DNA of 64,000 bases from Alkalihalobacillus sp. TS-13 (GCF_019720915.1 NZ_JAHKSI010000003.1:248001-312000), one strand, 5' to 3'; counted from the stretch's first letter, positions 36,498 to 45,002 are shown. A program made the numbers and translations. The notes: generated by a model not told the origin, from the sequence alone.

Positions 36498-36513
36498 AAT
36501 CAAATGTTTGATT
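36498..36513. promoter_or_regulatory. Palindromic box 2 upstream of the N-hydroxylase
   Basis: AATCAAATGTTTGATT, the most symmetric of the three boxes, 53 bp after box 1. Confidence 0.6.
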
Positions 36514-36552
36514 AAATGAATGTTTCAGCTCTCCAACAAGGATATTGGATTC

Positions 36553-36568
36553 AATCAAACGCTTGTTC
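36553..36568. promoter_or_regulatory. Palindromic box 3 upstream of the N-hydroxylase
   Basis: AATCAAACGCTTGTTC, 55 bp after box 2 and about 43 bp before the start codon. Boxes repeat at about five helical turns, so proteins bound to them would lie on one face. Confidence 0.55.
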
Positions 36569-36610
36569 AACAACAGTTATTGTATTAGTCAAAGCAAAGG
36601 ACGTGGCGAG

Positions 36611-37918
36611 ATGAATAATAAAAAAGTTTACGACATGATTGGAATTGGGATCGGACCATTTAACTTGGGGTTGGCCGCCTTGATCGATCCAATTGATGAA
36701 CTCGATGCCCTGTTTTTCGATCAAACATCGAAGTTCGAGTGGCATCCGGGGATGTTGCTAGAGGGTTCTGACCTCCAGGTTCCCTTCCTCGCAGACCTAG
36801 TCACGCTGGCAGATCCGAAAAGCCCCTATACCTTTTTGAATTATCTTCATGAGAAGGACCGGCTTTTTAAATTCTACTTTTTCAACCGGTTTGATATCCC
36901 GAGGCGTGAATATAGTGATTACGCAGCATGGGTCGCATCGAATCTGGAACGTTGTTTGTTCAAAAAAAGAGTCGTTGGAGTCGAGTACATAAAGGACGAT
37001 CAGCTTTATGAAGTCCATGTCAATGATACCGAAACTCAGGCGATCGAGAAGTTCCATGCCCGGCATATCGTCATGGGCACGGGAAGTGTTCCGATGGTGC
37101 CGATGGATGCAGATGGATGCTCTTCTGAAGATGTCTTTCATTCAAGTCAATACCGCTTTTACGAGGATAAGGCGAAGGATTCAGGATCAGTTACTGTCAT
37201 CGGTTCGGGGCAAAGTGCTGCAGAAGTATTTTACGAACTGTTACTTGATCAGGATAAAAAAGGCTATGAACTGACCTGGTATACGCGATCGGCAGGGTTC
37301 ATGCAGCTGGAGTCGGCAAAACTTGGGCAGGAGGTCTTTTCCCCTGACTATATTGCTTACTTCCACCAATTACCTTTTGAGGATCGGAAGGATGCCCTTT
37401 CAACTCTCGGTCAGCTCCGGAAAGGAATCGATCCGGAAACACTGAAGCAAATTTACGATCTTCTTTATCATCGTTCAGTCGATGAAAATGCGAAGAAGGT
37501 CACTATACAGCCGTTGACAGAAGTGACGAAAATCGAGCCTGCGAACGAGGGAGCGGGTTATCAGCTATCCTGTCATCATTGGCAAAAGGATGAATCGTTT
37601 ACACACCTGTCTGAAATAGTTGTCCTCGCGACAGGATACAAGCCGCACATACCTGAGTGGTTCGAAAAATTCAGTGATGAAATCGAGTGGGAGGATGAAA
37701 AACGCTATAAGGTGACCTTCGATTATCGCTTACAGTTCAACGATGATCGTCCGAATCATATTTTTACATTGACGAATCTAGAGCATTCCCATGGTGCAGG
37801 AGCGACCAACCTTGGCTTGTCAGTGTACCGAAATCAGAAGATCATTAATAAGGTTGCGGGCAAGGAACTTTATAAAGTTTCCCATGACACCGTCTTTCAA
37901 CAGTTTGAATCGAAATAA
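36611..37918 (+). CDS. Lysine/ornithine N-monooxygenase (SidA/IucD family)
   Basis: A protein of about 435 residues with FAD motif GIGIGPFNLGLAALID, EWHPGMLLEGSDLQVPFLADLVTLADPKSPYTFLNYL, NADPH motif VTVIGSGQSAAEVFYELL and the C-terminal ATGYKPHIPEWFE. It hydroxylates the side-chain amine of lysine or ornithine with NADPH and O2, the first step to hydroxamate siderophores. ATG 36611 follows GTGGCGAG. It is a single gene: no siderophore synthetase, acetyltransferase or transporter is adjacent. Expression is probably governed by the three palindromic boxes. Confidence 0.88.
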   Translation: MNNKKVYDMIGIGIGPFNLGLAALIDPIDELDALFFDQTSKFEWHPGMLLEGSDLQVPFLADLVTLADPKSPYTFLNYLHEKDRLFKFYFFNRFDIPRREYSDYAAWVASNLERCLFKKRVVGVEYIKDDQLYEVHVNDTETQAIEKFHARHIVMGTGSVPMVPMDADGCSSEDVFHSSQYRFYEDKAKDSGSVTVIGSGQSAAEVFYELLLDQDKKGYELTWYTRSAGFMQLESAKLGQEVFSPDYIAYFHQLPFEDRKDALSTLGQLRKGIDPETLKQIYDLLYHRSVDENAKKVTIQPLTEVTKIEPANEGAGYQLSCHHWQKDESFTHLSEIVVLATGYKPHIPEWFEKFSDEIEWEDEKRYKVTFDYRLQFNDDRPNHIFTLTNLEHSHGAGATNLGLSVYRNQKIINKVAGKELYKVSHDTVFQQFESK

Positions 37919-37920
37919 AG

Positions 37921-37950
37921 GAGGTGCTCCAAACTGGCGGCACCTCTTTC
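37921..37950 (+). terminator. Terminator after the N-hydroxylase
   Basis: GAGGTGC...GGCACCTC hairpin directly after the stop codon, followed by TTTC. The T run is short. Confidence 0.6.
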
Positions 37951-38098
37951 ATCGGAAAATTCTGTTCATACGGCCCCAATTGTACTGTTTACGGCAAAAA
38001 GAGGAATCTATCGGCCAAACGACTGCATTCGACATTCCTCCGTCAAAAAGCGCAACGAACCAGTGATCGATACGTTACTAATTCTAGCTGAAATTTCC

Positions 38099-38470
38099 TC
38101 AACCTTCTGCATTTACATTTTTCAAGATATTGATCACGAACAGCAGGATGCTGATGACGGTTATGGTTGCACCAACACCGATAACGGGTTCGAATTGCTC
38201 ATGTCCATAAACGAAAAGGGTAAGGCCAGCCATCATAACCGGCAGTCCGATATTGTGACCCCAGAAATGGATTTTAGCAAGCCGTGTTTCTGCGGCTTTA
38301 GGAAAAAGATGATAGATAATACCCGCCAGTGTAAGTGCCGTCCATCCGAGCAAGTTGATGTGTGCATGAACTGGGGTTAAACTGAACGCATGCTCCATCG
38401 AAATGTACATTCCGATCAGCACACCAAGCCCGAAGTAAACCGCTGAGATTTTGATCAATTTAATACTCAT
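38099..38470 (-). CDS. Small haem-copper-oxidase subunit I-like membrane protein
   Basis: A protein of about 123 residues with four hydrophobic segments. It includes SLTPVHAHINLLGWTAL, resembling the first haem-ligand helix of cbb3 or NO-reductase-type subunit I, and then HFWGHNIGLPVMMAG. It is far too short to be a complete oxidase. Similar short proteins are annotated as cytochrome c oxidase-like in Bacillus. ATG 38470 follows GGAAGGTGG on the minus strand. Function unknown. Confidence 0.7.
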   Translation of the reverse strand: MSIKLIKISAVYFGLGVLIGMYISMEHAFSLTPVHAHINLLGWTALTLAGIIYHLFPKAAETRLAKIHFWGHNIGLPVMMAGLTLFVYGHEQFEPVIGVGATITVISILLFVINILKNVNAEG

Positions 38471-38646
38471 ATGATTCCACCTTCCTAACAAAATTTTCCT
38501 AACAGTAATGTATACGAGTCACCCATGATGTTTAGCACTTTAGGAGAGGGGCGAATGTCTTAGCGAATCGAAATATCAATGTTTAGAGCTTTGAAATAAA
38601 GGGATACTTTAAAGGTGAACGTTGCAAATGAAGGAGGTTTTATCGA

Positions 38647-39117
38647 ATGGGAGCATCATTGGAAGTAGGACATGCCGCTCCAGATTTCAACCTGGCGTCG
38701 ACGACAGGTGAGAAACTCAGCTTATCCCAATTCAAAGGGAAAAAGCATGTCTTAGTCGCATTTTATCCGTTGGATTTCACCCCTGGTTGAATTAAGGAGA
38801 TCACCTCTTGGAAAGAGGATTTCAAAGAGTTTCAGAATTCCGATACAGAACTTCTTGCAATCAGTGTCGATCACATTTACGCGCACAATGTATTTGCTGC
38901 AAGTCTTGGAACATTGCCTTATCCGCTTTTATCGGATTGGTTCAAGAAAACGGCCAGGGATTATGGCGTCTTTAACGAAGAAAACCAGACTGCAAAACGA
39001 TCCGTATTTTTGGTGGATAAAGAAGGGATTCTCCGTTATAAAAATACCGAGTTTGATGCGAATGATCGCAATCAATACCTCGATGTCCTTTCTCATTGCA
39101 AGCATCTTTGTGTATAA
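38647..39117 (+). CDS. Peroxiredoxin with in-frame TGA at the peroxidatic position (candidate selenoprotein)
   Basis: Reading through one TGA (38788-38790), this is a 156-residue AhpC/TSA peroxiredoxin. The parts are VGHAAPDFNLASTTGEKLSLSQFKGKK, then AFYPLDFTPG-[TGA]-IKEITSWKEDF, then LLSDWFKKTARDYGVFNEENQTAKRSVFLVDKEG and a C-terminal HCKHLCV. In the family the residue after FTP(V/G) is the peroxidatic Cys, so the TGA is residue 48, exactly at the catalytic position. There is no other stop or frameshift. A selenocysteine enzyme is the simplest reading; a Cys codon mutated to TGA is the alternative. ATG 38647 has AAGGAGG upstream. No sel genes are in the window. Confidence 0.75.
38788..38818 (+). 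other. TGA codon with SECIS-like hairpin
   Basis: After TGA at 38788-38790 a 13-nt spacer leads to CCTCTT-GGA-AAGAGG (38804-38818). This is a 6-bp stem with a GGA loop whose first G is 19 nt past the TGA. Bacterial SECIS elements are short hairpins inside the coding region, close behind the UGA, with G residues in the apical loop. The fit is good but such hairpins vary and this is not proof. Confidence 0.55.
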
Positions 39118-39155
39118 TTTAGAGGAGAAAATGAGAAACTGAGGGGGATAATGTT

Positions 39156-39749
39156 TTGGATATCAATCGATTACAGCACCAGATGGGATTTTTAATCGAA
39201 ATCGATAGGCTGAAAAATGTATTGAGGCAAACCCATATCACAGGGGAAGTGCGTCAGGAGAACGATGCAGAGCATTCATGGCATTTAGCTGTGATGGCGC
39301 TCATTCTCGATGAGTATGCCAATGAAAAGGGCATCGACACGCTGCATGTCATAAAGATGCTCCTCATTCACGACCTGGTAGAAATCGATGCGGGGGATAC
39401 CTTTGCGTATGATGAAAAAGGGTATGAAGATAAAGACGAAAGGGAAGAGCAGGCAGCAGAGCGGATCTTCTCGATTTTACCGGACGATCAAGGTGATATG
39501 ATCTATACACTCTGGCGGGAATTTGAGGACAGGGAAACATCTGAAGCAAGGTTTGCGGCGGCACTCGACCGTCTGCACCCGATGCTCCTCAACTTCGCAA
39601 CTGAAGGTGTTGCTTGGAAAAAGCACAACATCAAAAAAGAACAGGTCATGAAGCGCAATGAAACGATTGCGGAAGGGTCAGAAGCCCTGTGGGAATATGC
39701 CCAGGCGGTCATTGAAGATGCAGTAGAAAGCGGATATCTGAAGGATTGA
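39156..39749 (+). CDS. HD-domain nucleotidase/phosphohydrolase (YfbR-like)
   Basis: A 197-residue HD-domain protein. Metal ligands are in ENDAEHSWHLAVMALIL (His), the HD pair in LLIHDLVEIDAGD, and a later Asp in AALDRLHPMLLNF. It resembles the YfbR/HDDC2 family of 5'-deoxynucleotidases. The TTG start at 39156 follows GAGGGGG. It is a single gene, closed by a strong hairpin. Confidence 0.85.
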   Translation: MDINRLQHQMGFLIEIDRLKNVLRQTHITGEVRQENDAEHSWHLAVMALILDEYANEKGIDTLHVIKMLLIHDLVEIDAGDTFAYDEKGYEDKDEREEQAAERIFSILPDDQGDMIYTLWREFEDRETSEARFAAALDRLHPMLLNFATEGVAWKKHNIKKEQVMKRNETIAEGSEALWEYAQAVIEDAVESGYLKD

Positions 39750-39752
39750 AAA

Positions 39753-39786
39753 GGGATGGCTCACGACGAGCCATCCCTTCAGATTT
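39753..39786. terminator. Bidirectional terminator
   Basis: Perfect GGGATGGCTC/GAGCCATCCC stem between two convergent genes. T runs are short on both sides (TTCAGATTTT and TTTTC). Confidence 0.85.
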
Positions 39787-39788
39787 TC

Positions 39789-40724
39789 TTAATGTTTGTT
39801 CAGTTGTTCTCTGATCGTATCGATGTTCCATTTCATCATATCGATGTAAGTGTCACCGTCTTCACCAGGTTTCCCGAGGGAGTCGGTGAAAACTTTACCT
39901 CCGATCGGTACACCTGTTTCACGAGACACTGTTTCCATGCTGCGAGCGTCGATACTCGTTTCAAGGAAAAGCACTTTGACATCCTTTTCTTTGATCAGGT
40001 CGACTACCTGACGGATTTGGTCCGGTGAGCCTTGATTTTCAGCGTTGATTTCCCAAATGTAACCCGCTTCAATATCATAGGCAGCACTGAAGTATTTGAA
40101 TGCTCCTTCACTTGTGATCAGATAGCGTTTTTCTTTCGGAATCTCACTGAAACTGGTCTTCGCTTCTTCGTGCAGCTTCACTAGTTTACTTATATAGTCT
40201 TCTGCATTCTTTTCGTAGGTTTCTTTGTTCTCCGGGTCGACCTTGATGAGACCATCTCTCACATTCTCGACATACCTAATCCCGTTGGAAATATCAAGCC
40301 ATGCGTGAGGATCCTCTTCACCCTCTTTACCCTTCGACGTTAAGTATTTCGGCTCGACACCTTCGCTTAATCTGAATACAGGTGCGTCTTCACCATCTTT
40401 TCCAGTTGTGCCGAGTAATTTTTCAAACCAGGAATTTCCGGCTTCGAGGTTTAAACCATTATAGAAGACAGCATCTGCATCGGCTGTTTTACTGACGTCT
40501 TCTGGAAGTGGATCATATTCATGCGGGTTTGCGCCGATTTTCACCATACTATGGACTTGAACCTTATCTCCACCCACATTTTTGACCATATCCTGAAGGA
40601 TGGAGTAGGTCGTCACAACTTGAAGCTTCCCATTATCAGGTGGTTCCTCAATATTGGTGCTACAAGCTGCAAGTAACAGCGCCATCAACACCCCTACAAA
40701 TAGAAAATACGTTTTCTTGAGCAT
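39789..40724 (-). CDS. Metal ABC transporter substrate-binding lipoprotein (Mn/Zn type)
   Basis: A 311-residue cluster A-I (ZnuA/MntA/TroA) binding protein with a lipoprotein signal (LLLAACSTN). Metal-site segments are GANPHEYDPLPED, DPHAWLD and the later Glu/Asp helices (LFLETSIDARSM, GGKVFTDSLG). It lacks the His-rich loop of typical zinc ZnuA/AdcA proteins, which favours manganese, but this is inference. It is the last gene of a three-gene minus-strand operon with the permease and ATPase upstream. Confidence 0.92.
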   Translation of the reverse strand: MLKKTYFLFVGVLMALLLAACSTNIEEPPDNGKLQVVTTYSILQDMVKNVGGDKVQVHSMVKIGANPHEYDPLPEDVSKTADADAVFYNGLNLEAGNSWFEKLLGTTGKDGEDAPVFRLSEGVEPKYLTSKGKEGEEDPHAWLDISNGIRYVENVRDGLIKVDPENKETYEKNAEDYISKLVKLHEEAKTSFSEIPKEKRYLITSEGAFKYFSAAYDIEAGYIWEINAENQGSPDQIRQVVDLIKEKDVKVLFLETSIDARSMETVSRETGVPIGGKVFTDSLGKPGEDGDTYIDMMKWNIDTIREQLNKH

Positions 40725-40742
40725 TTTTTCATGTTCCCCTCT

Positions 40743-41600
40743 CTAGTTCGCTAATGAAGTTCTTTTTCTTGATTTGATGACTTTTCGAATGAAGCCGTGC
40801 CTTGGTGACAACAAGAACACCGCTATGAACATTGTTGTTGATACGAGTACGATTGTCGCACCAGATGGAAGATTATAGATAAAGCTGTAATACAATCCGA
40901 TAACAGAAGCGAGGACACCGAATCCTGCTGAAAGATAGATCATGACCCATAAACGATCAGTCAAAAGGTATGCCGTGGCTGCCGGTGTGATCAGCATTGC
41001 TACGACAAGGACGATTCCTACTGTTTGCAAGGAAGCGACCGTCACCATCGTGAGCATCGTCATCAATAGGTAATGGATCAATTTCGTCGATAGACCATAA
41101 GCTGAAGCCATCGTCGCGTCGAAGGAAGTGACAAGCAGCTCCTTGTAAAAGAAATAAACGCCTGCGATGACGAGGATCCCGATGGCCAATGTGACCCACA
41201 TGTCTGATGGCCGGACAGCGAGTACGTTACCGAATAGTATGTGATACAAGTCTGTACTGCTTTTCATAAAGGTAATTAAAATGATCCCGGCCGCAAACGC
41301 AAAGGTGAACAGAATTCCGATGGCCGTATCGTTCTTCAGACGGCTGTTCTGGCTGACAAATCCGATTCCAATGGCAGTTAATACGCCAGTGAATACCGCT
41401 CCGAAAAAGAAGTTGATACCGAGCATGTAAGAGATTGCGACACCTGGCAGGACTGCGTGGGAAATCGCATCTCCCATCAAAGCCATTCCTCTTAAGATGA
41501 TGAAACAACCGATGACACCGCAGATAATTCCTACCATTACGGAAGTGATCAAAGCTTTCTGTAAAAATTCGTAGTGGATGATGGCTTCAAAGAAGTTCAT
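40743..41600 (-). CDS. Metal ABC transporter permease
   Basis: A 285-residue ABC-3 family permease with about eight membrane helices. It carries the family stretch CFIILRGMALMGDAISHAVLPGVAISYMLG and a C-terminal basic tail. It overlaps the ATPase gene by 4 nt at its start, and the binding-protein gene follows 18 nt downstream. Confidence 0.93.
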   Translation of the reverse strand: MNFFEAIIHYEFLQKALITSVMVGIICGVIGCFIILRGMALMGDAISHAVLPGVAISYMLGINFFFGAVFTGVLTAIGIGFVSQNSRLKNDTAIGILFTFAFAAGIILITFMKSSTDLYHILFGNVLAVRPSDMWVTLAIGILVIAGVYFFYKELLVTSFDATMASAYGLSTKLIHYLLMTMLTMVTVASLQTVGIVLVVAMLITPAATAYLLTDRLWVMIYLSAGFGVLASVIGLYYSFIYNLPSGATIVLVSTTMFIAVFLLSPRHGFIRKVIKSRKRTSLAN

Positions 41601-42346
41601 GCCTGATTCACTCCCATATCGTTATTCATGAATGCGAGCGGATTGCCATACGCCTTGGAAATCGTGTTCGCTTCTAATACGTCAGTCACATCACCTTTAG
41701 CGATCAGCTCTTTATTCAATAAGATCAATTCATCGAAATACACATTCGCTTTACTGAGGTCATGGTGGACGACCAGCGTTGTTTTTCCTTCTTTCTGCAG
41801 TTCTTTTAAAATTTGAATGATCGTGTTTTCGCTTGAAACATCAACACCGACAAATGGTTCATCTAAAAAGAGAATGTCTGCCTGCTGGGCGAGTGCTCTT
41901 GCTAAAAAGACACGCTGCTGCTGTCCTCCTGATAGCTCTCCGATCTGCCGTTTACTGTAATCCTGCATACCGACACGTTCTAAACATTTGTAAGCCCACT
42001 CACGTTCTTTCTTCTTCGGGCGTTTGAATAGACCGAGATGCGGATACGTTCCGATCATGACAGCATCGAGGACATGGATCGGAAAATCCCAATCGATATC
42101 ATTCCGTTGTGGTACGTATGCGATTTTCTTCCTCACTTTTTTCACTGGTTTTCCAAGAACTTCGACTTTGCCCGTTTCGGATGGAATCAGCCCCATCATC
42201 GCTTTGATCAACGTCGATTTTCCAGCTCCGTTAGGACCGATGATCCCGACAAGAGCTCCTTCATCTAATTGAAACGATACGTCTGTCAAAGCGACGTTAC
42301 CGAGATAAGACACGTTCAAATTATTGACGGTTAAAGCATTTGACAT
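41597..42346 (-). CDS. Metal ABC transporter ATP-binding protein
   Basis: A protein of about 249 residues with Walker A GPNGAGKST, Q-loop VPQRNDIDW, signature LSGGQQQRVFLARAL and Walker B ILFLDEPFVGVD. It belongs to the Mn/Zn transporter ATPase group. ATG 42346 follows AAGGAGTG; the frame extends to 42388 without a better site. It is the first gene of the operon. No DtxR/MntR gene is adjacent. Confidence 0.93.
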   Translation of the reverse strand: MSNALTVNNLNVSYLGNVALTDVSFQLDEGALVGIIGPNGAGKSTLIKAMMGLIPSETGKVEVLGKPVKKVRKKIAYVPQRNDIDWDFPIHVLDAVMIGTYPHLGLFKRPKKKEREWAYKCLERVGMQDYSKRQIGELSGGQQQRVFLARALAQQADILFLDEPFVGVDVSSENTIIQILKELQKEGKTTLVVHHDLSKANVYFDELILLNKELIAKGDVTDVLEANTISKAYGNPLAFMNNDMGVNQA

Positions 42347-42442
42347 TCTGTTACACTCCTTCCTGTTAACAGTCTTTGGTTCGTTCATTCTTTATATGCT
42401 CTGATGCTTGTGTACGTAACTAACAACATTCACCTTATAAAT

Positions 42443-42466
42443 AAAAGTTGTACGCGGGCAACTTTT
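42443..42466. promoter_or_regulatory. Inverted repeat upstream of the metal transporter
   Basis: AAAAGTTG-N8-CAACTTTT, about 100 bp before the ATPase start. It could be an operator or a hairpin in the leader; it does not clearly match MntR, Zur, Fur or PerR consensus. Confidence 0.4.
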
Positions 42467-42549
42467 TCACAAAAAATAAAAATGACTTTTAGTGATAGTC
42501 ATAATATATGCCTGATTATAAAAATGTTTCCTATACACAAAACTTAAAT

Positions 42550-42565
42550 CATTCTAATCAGAATG
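42550..42565. promoter_or_regulatory. Palindrome CATTCTAATCAGAATG
   Basis: Two perfect 6-nt arms around AATC, in the spacer upstream of the metal transporter on the minus strand. It may be a regulator site. No known consensus is matched with certainty. Confidence 0.4.
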
Positions 42566-42595
42566 TCAACTGAAAACTTTGCGTGAATTTCGACA

Positions 42596-42634
42596 AAAGG
42601 AAAGCTCCCGGATGAAATGGATCATCCGAGAGCA
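42596..42634 (-). terminator. Minus-strand terminator serving the gene remnant
   Basis: GCTC.CGGATGA pairs with TCATCCG.GAGC; on the minus strand it is followed by TTTCCTTTT. It lies just past the stop of the remnant at 42660. Confidence 0.65.
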
Positions 42635-42659
42635 AAGAGGGGACGATTTTTTCAGCATT

Positions 42660-42857
42660 TTACCAATGTGAGGCTCCTGTTGAAACCTTCTCTACTTGTA
42701 GATCGTATGTCTCTGTAAATGCAGAATGATTCGTAGGTTTAAGCTTTAGACTTTCCGCCGCTTTCCCGTGGCTGTCGATTTTTACTGTAAGGGTTTGCTC
42801 CTTCTTTTTGATAGCGGATGATGCAAATAGTGGAGAGATGATGTTGTCATTGACTTT
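42660..42857 (-). pseudogene. C-terminal gene remnant
   Basis: A 65-codon minus-strand frame that ends at TAA (42660-42662), opens directly after an in-frame TAG and contains no ATG, GTG or TTG start. The translation includes ISPLFASSAIKKKEQTLTV and ends in STGASHW. It looks like the tail of a lost gene, with its terminator still in place. Family not recognised. Confidence 0.45.
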
Positions 42858-42916
42858 CTACTGGATTGTAAAAGTGGTATAAACAATTGGTTACTTGTTG
42901 GTAAGGAGTGGAGTAA

Positions 42917-43462
42917 ATGCAAAAGGTTGTCATAGAAAGAGTTTCACAGAAATTAAATAAAAAGGAAGTCCTATGGGGGATCGGCGGGTCACATGTTCTG
43001 TATGAACATGGGCTAGGTGTCTGTCCGGGTGATGTGGATCTTGTGATTTCAGGTGAAGATACAGAAAAAGCGAAGGATGTACTGGATCGAATTGCTGAAA
43101 AGTTACCTAGCGAGACGAAACCGCCATATAAAACAAAACATTTTAACACCTATCAAATAGAGGGTGTAACGATCGATTTCATGGCTGGTTTTGCAGTGGA
43201 ACATGATTCAGGAATTTATGAATTGATATTTGACGAACGATCGATTGCCTATCATGACGAAAATATTCCATATACGTCCTTGGAGGATTGGTTTGTTCTT
43301 TATCAATTGATTCCGAAAAAAGGGGAAAAAGCTGTCCTTATCGAATCTTACTGGAAAGAAAATGGCGTCGAGAATCCTTACTTACTGAAGAGGGCGTTCA
43401 ATCAACCTTTACCTGAAATGGTGAAACAACGGATTCATAAATGCTTGTCTTTGATGAGGTGA
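42917..43462 (+). CDS. Minimal nucleotidyltransferase-fold protein
   Basis: A 181-residue protein with the nucleotidyltransferase-type start LWGIGGSHVLYEHGLGV followed by the paired acidic residues of DVDLVISGED, and later TIDFMAGFAVE (third carboxylate). The fold resembles short nucleotidyltransferases such as MNT or antibiotic adenylyltransferases. The substrate is unknown and there is no HEPN partner next to it. AAGGAGTGGAG ribosome-binding site. Confidence 0.7.
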   Translation: MQKVVIERVSQKLNKKEVLWGIGGSHVLYEHGLGVCPGDVDLVISGEDTEKAKDVLDRIAEKLPSETKPPYKTKHFNTYQIEGVTIDFMAGFAVEHDSGIYELIFDERSIAYHDENIPYTSLEDWFVLYQLIPKKGEKAVLIESYWKENGVENPYLLKRAFNQPLPEMVKQRIHKCLSLMR

Positions 43463-43465
43463 AAA

Positions 43466-43669
43466 ATGTCCAAATATAAATCCCTTATATTGCTTTTGAC
43501 GGTCGTTTTCCAGGGAGCGGCAGTCGTTTTCCTGTTTTTCAACTTCTGGGTATCGATCTTGTTGTTCGTCATTTACGGAATTACCATGCTAGCACTGTTC
43601 ATTTTATTGATTATTGAACGAATTAAAGAAAAAGAGGAGGAAAACAACAATGATTATAGTGACTACTGA
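43466..43669 (+). CDS. Small two-helix membrane protein
   Basis: A 67-residue protein with two membrane segments (about 6-27 and 30-50) and a charged tail (ERIKEKEEENNNDYSDY). Its start lies 3 nt after the preceding stop and its end overlaps the next gene by 20 nt, so it is coupled to both. Function unknown. Confidence 0.65.
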   Translation: MSKYKSLILLLTVVFQGAAVVFLFFNFWVSILLFVIYGITMLALFILLIIERIKEKEEENNNDYSDY

Positions 43670-43967
43670 TTCTGTTCCTGGTAAAGAAGTCATCGAGTTG
43701 AAAGGGTTTGTAAAAGGAAGTACTATTCAAGCCAAACATGTTGGGAAAGACATTCTCGCAGGACTGAAGACGATCATAGGGGGCGAAATCCAGGAATACA
43801 ACGAAATGATGGAGCAAGCCCGTAAAATCGCGATTTCAAGGATGGTTGAGGATGCAAAAGCGAAAGGCGCGAATGCGATTGTTGCCTGTCGTCTGCAAAC
43901 GTCTTCTGTCATGGCGAACGCTTCGGAAATCGTAGCATACGGAACAGCGGTGAAGATCAACGAATAG
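43650..43967 (+). CDS. YbjQ/UPF0145 family protein
   Basis: A 105-residue protein with the UPF0145 pattern: MIIVTTDSVPGKEVIE, GGEIQEYNEMMEQARKIAISRMVEDAKAKGANAIVACRLQTSSVM and the terminal EIVAYGTAVKI. Such proteins form pentameric rings; the role is not established. ATG 43650 follows AGAGGAGG inside the end of the small membrane-protein gene. Confidence 0.88.
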   Translation: MIIVTTDSVPGKEVIELKGFVKGSTIQAKHVGKDILAGLKTIIGGEIQEYNEMMEQARKIAISRMVEDAKAKGANAIVACRLQTSSVMANASEIVAYGTAVKINE

Positions 43968-43980
43968 AGGGAGGCCACTC

Positions 43981-44538
43981 ATGATCGAGATTCGAAAACT
44001 GACACCAGAGGATGCAGAAGATTATTTTAGACTGAGATTGGAAGGGCTGAAAAAGTTTCCTGAAGCCTTTGCATCTTCTTATGAAGAAGAAATTGAACGA
44101 AAAGCCGAACAAGTGGCGGAACGATTAAGAGGACAAAATCCTGATACGCATTTTACAGCTGGCGCGTATTACGACAGGGAACTCGTCGGAATCGGAACGT
44201 TTTTACAAAGAGAGCGAAACAAAACGAAACACAAAGGTGATATCGTAGGAGTTTATGTCGCGCAGCATTTCCAGCGGAACGGCATCGGGTTTAAGCTTCT
44301 GCAGTATTTGGTAGAAGAAGCAAAAAAAATAGAGGATTTGGAACAGATTCTCCTAACAGTAATGTCAGAAAACCGATCAGCCATCCGGTCGTATGAAAAG
44401 TTAGGGTTTGAAGAATATGGTCTGGAAAGACGCTCGCTTAAAATCAATGGCTGTTACTATGATGAATCGTTGATGATGCTGATGTTGAAAAACGAACCGA
44501 AAATCGAGGAAGCCAAAGAGGCATTGGATATTCCGTGA
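43981..44538 (+). CDS. GNAT-family N-acetyltransferase
   Basis: A 185-residue acetyltransferase. It has the N-terminal IRKLTPEDAEDYFRLRLEGLKKFPEAFASSYEEE and acetyl-CoA loop VYVAQHFQRNGIGFKLLQYLVEEA, then LTVMSENRSAIRSYEKLGFEEYG. The start resembles protein-modifying or toxin-type GNATs, but the substrate is unknown. AGAGGGAGGCC ribosome-binding site. It is the last gene of a four-gene unit that begins at 42917. Confidence 0.85.
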   Translation: MIEIRKLTPEDAEDYFRLRLEGLKKFPEAFASSYEEEIERKAEQVAERLRGQNPDTHFTAGAYYDRELVGIGTFLQRERNKTKHKGDIVGVYVAQHFQRNGIGFKLLQYLVEEAKKIEDLEQILLTVMSENRSAIRSYEKLGFEEYGLERRSLKINGCYYDESLMMLMLKNEPKIEEAKEALDIP

Positions 44539-44562
44539 TTCTACAGTTTAAAACATAAAGCG

Positions 44563-44593
44563 AACTCTCCTGTCAAAAGGGGAGTTTTTTACT
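44563..44593 (+). terminator. Terminator after the acetyltransferase
   Basis: AACTCTCC/GGGGAGTT stem followed by TTTTTTA. From here to 45000 the DNA is AT-rich with no credible gene; it should contain the promoter of the pilus operon. Confidence 0.85.
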
Positions 44594-45002
44594 TATATAA
44601 AAACAGAGCGGTTGGTCCTGAATGTATTGTAATTTTTGATTCTGAATATCTATGATCTATTTAAGATGAAATAAGAACAGATTCTTTCGTACCAGGAAAA
44701 AGGTTTAGGTACAAAGTATATGGGGGTGTCTTTTCAACCTTTATTAGAACATATATCGTTCTATTTTAAAAACTTTTAAGTAAAAGGTTTAGAAATGAAT
44801 CTAATTACCTAATTAACGAGAATTAATTACCAATAAATTACATATTACGACAAACTATAGTAATGCTAATTTCTCCATTTTAGTAACAAGTATCCACTAA
44901 ATGTTCAGAAAAATTTAATAATATTGACTGATGTAATAAAATTTTCCATTTCGTATCATGAAGTTACAAAATATCGGATTCAACGACAAACATCGCTGAA
45001 TC

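Noticed and set aside
39789-42346. Assignment as a zinc (ZnuABC) transporter
   Set aside because: No His-rich loop in the binding protein and no Zur-like box; manganese is more likely but not proven, so no gene symbols were given.
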